From NCBI RefSeq assembly GCF_000507765.1, contig NZ_KI669401.1, positions 1,104,597 through 1,168,596 of the forward strand: a stretch of DNA of 64,000 nucleotides, in the 5' to 3' direction. Below are positions 63,701-64,000 of this stretch, piece after piece. How positions within the stretch are numbered: the stretch's first letter is position 1; every line of letters begins with the position of its first letter. Below the pieces are notes generated by a model. That model saw only the letters and a program-made list of their open reading frames with translations, did not search any database and had not been told where the DNA came from. This stretch comes from Streptococcus parasanguinis CC87K (GTDB lineage Bacteria; Bacillota; Bacilli; Lactobacillales; Streptococcaceae). A program made the position numbers and the translations under genes.

Positions 63701-64000
63701 AAAATCCTACACCTATGCTGCCTGCTTTGGCCTTCTTTTGACCAGCAGTTTTAGCTACTCTATGCTCAAGACCTTTGTCTTATCCGATGCCATCCAAACC
63801 GTAAAAGCTACGACTACGGACACCAAGGCAGCCAAAAAAGCAGCTGCATCGGCTACAACGACTGATACTAGCTATTCAGATGACAATATCCAGGTAAGCC
63901 TAACAGAAAAAACGGTTGAAAATACCCAGGTTTACATTGCAGATATCACAGTCAGCTCATCTGACTACCTCAAAACAGCCTTTGCACAAAATACTTACGG
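63687..64000 (+). CDS. Secreted/membrane-anchored protein, N-terminal part (phosphodiester glycosidase-like?)
   Basis: Open from an ATG at 63687 to the window end (104 codons). It has a membrane anchor (about residues 8-28), an Ala/Thr/Lys-rich spacer, and then SLTEKTVENTQVYIADITVSSSDYLKTAFA. This resembles the start of streptococcal phosphodiester glycosidase (NAGPA/DUF2233) family proteins, but the catalytic part is outside the window. Co-expressed with the GT2-GtrA gene through the 14-base overlap. Confidence 0.6.
   Translation, partial: MKFFKKSYTYAACFGLLLTSSFSYSMLKTFVLSDAIQTVKATTTDTKAAKKAAASATTTDTSYSDDNIQVSLTEKTVENTQVYIADITVSSSDYLKTAFAQNTY

Overview
The window is a stretch of low-to-mid-GC Firmicute chromosome that I read as a viridans-type Streptococcus, mitis/sanguinis/parasanguinis side. 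The reasons are the gene orders (pncA-codY, then an AlaT-type aminotransferase, a universal stress protein gene and a HAD gene; recG-alr-acpS-aroG-secA; pepP, efp-asp23-nusB; rpsF-ssb-rpsR), the scrK/scrA-scrB/scrR sucrose locus, a MET-box regulated metQNI operon, and the intergenic repeats. The species cannot be fixed from this sequence alone. I see no rRNA, tRNA, CRISPR array, insertion sequence or prophage.

Layout. 1-6.8 kb: a minus-strand sulfur-amino-acid operon (M20D amidohydrolase, GshT-like binding protein, MetQ, M20 peptidase, MetN, MetI, then an MptD-like ECF S component cut by the window edge) behind a perfect MET-box. 6.9-10.7 kb: lipoprotein, EamA exporter, butanediol-type dehydrogenase with a cre site, small membrane protein. 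10.8-14.0 kb: gatCAB. 14.1-19.0 kb: four glycosyltransferase genes, two of them a GtfA/GtfB-like pair of the serine-rich-repeat adhesin glycosylation type, with no adhesin or SecA2 genes next to them. 19.1-24.0 kb: codY-pncA, aminotransferase, UspA, HAD/NTP-PPase fusion. 24.0-32.6 kb: asparaginase, recG, alr, acpS, DAHP synthase, secA. 32.8-38.1 kb: KimA-like K+ transporter, MerR/TipA-type regulator, manA, queG. 38.4-44.8 kb: GNAT, PAP2 phosphatase, a MarR-controlled heterodimeric ABC exporter, a deformylase-like protein. 45.0-50.8 kb: sucrose uptake and breakdown. 51.0-58.7 kb: nusB, asp23, efp, an SPFH/TIM44-like pair, pepP, uvrA. 58.8-64 kb: CorA family, DUF1129, GNAT, rpsF-ssb-rpsR, a GT2-GtrA fusion and the start of a secreted protein.

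How the parts work together. Methionine/glutathione import and N-acyl/peptide hydrolysis share one operon, probably switched by an MtaR-type LysR activator. Sucrose enters and is phosphorylated by ScrA, is cleaved by ScrB, and the fructose is phosphorylated by ScrK, with ScrR acting at operator-like dyads between scrA and scrB. CodY appears to control itself through a CodY box beside its promoter.

The least ordinary material is non-coding. A roughly 176-bp three-hairpin repeat occurs four times (34.8, 39.9, 44.9 and 50.9 kb). A second structured repeat (25.0-25.3 and 40.0-40.3 kb) starts just after stop codons and shows compensatory base changes in its helices. A third, MITE-like element (38.2 kb) lies between two copies of a terminator hairpin. 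The orphan GtfA/GtfB-like glycosylation operon is the best protein-coding candidate for an undescribed system.
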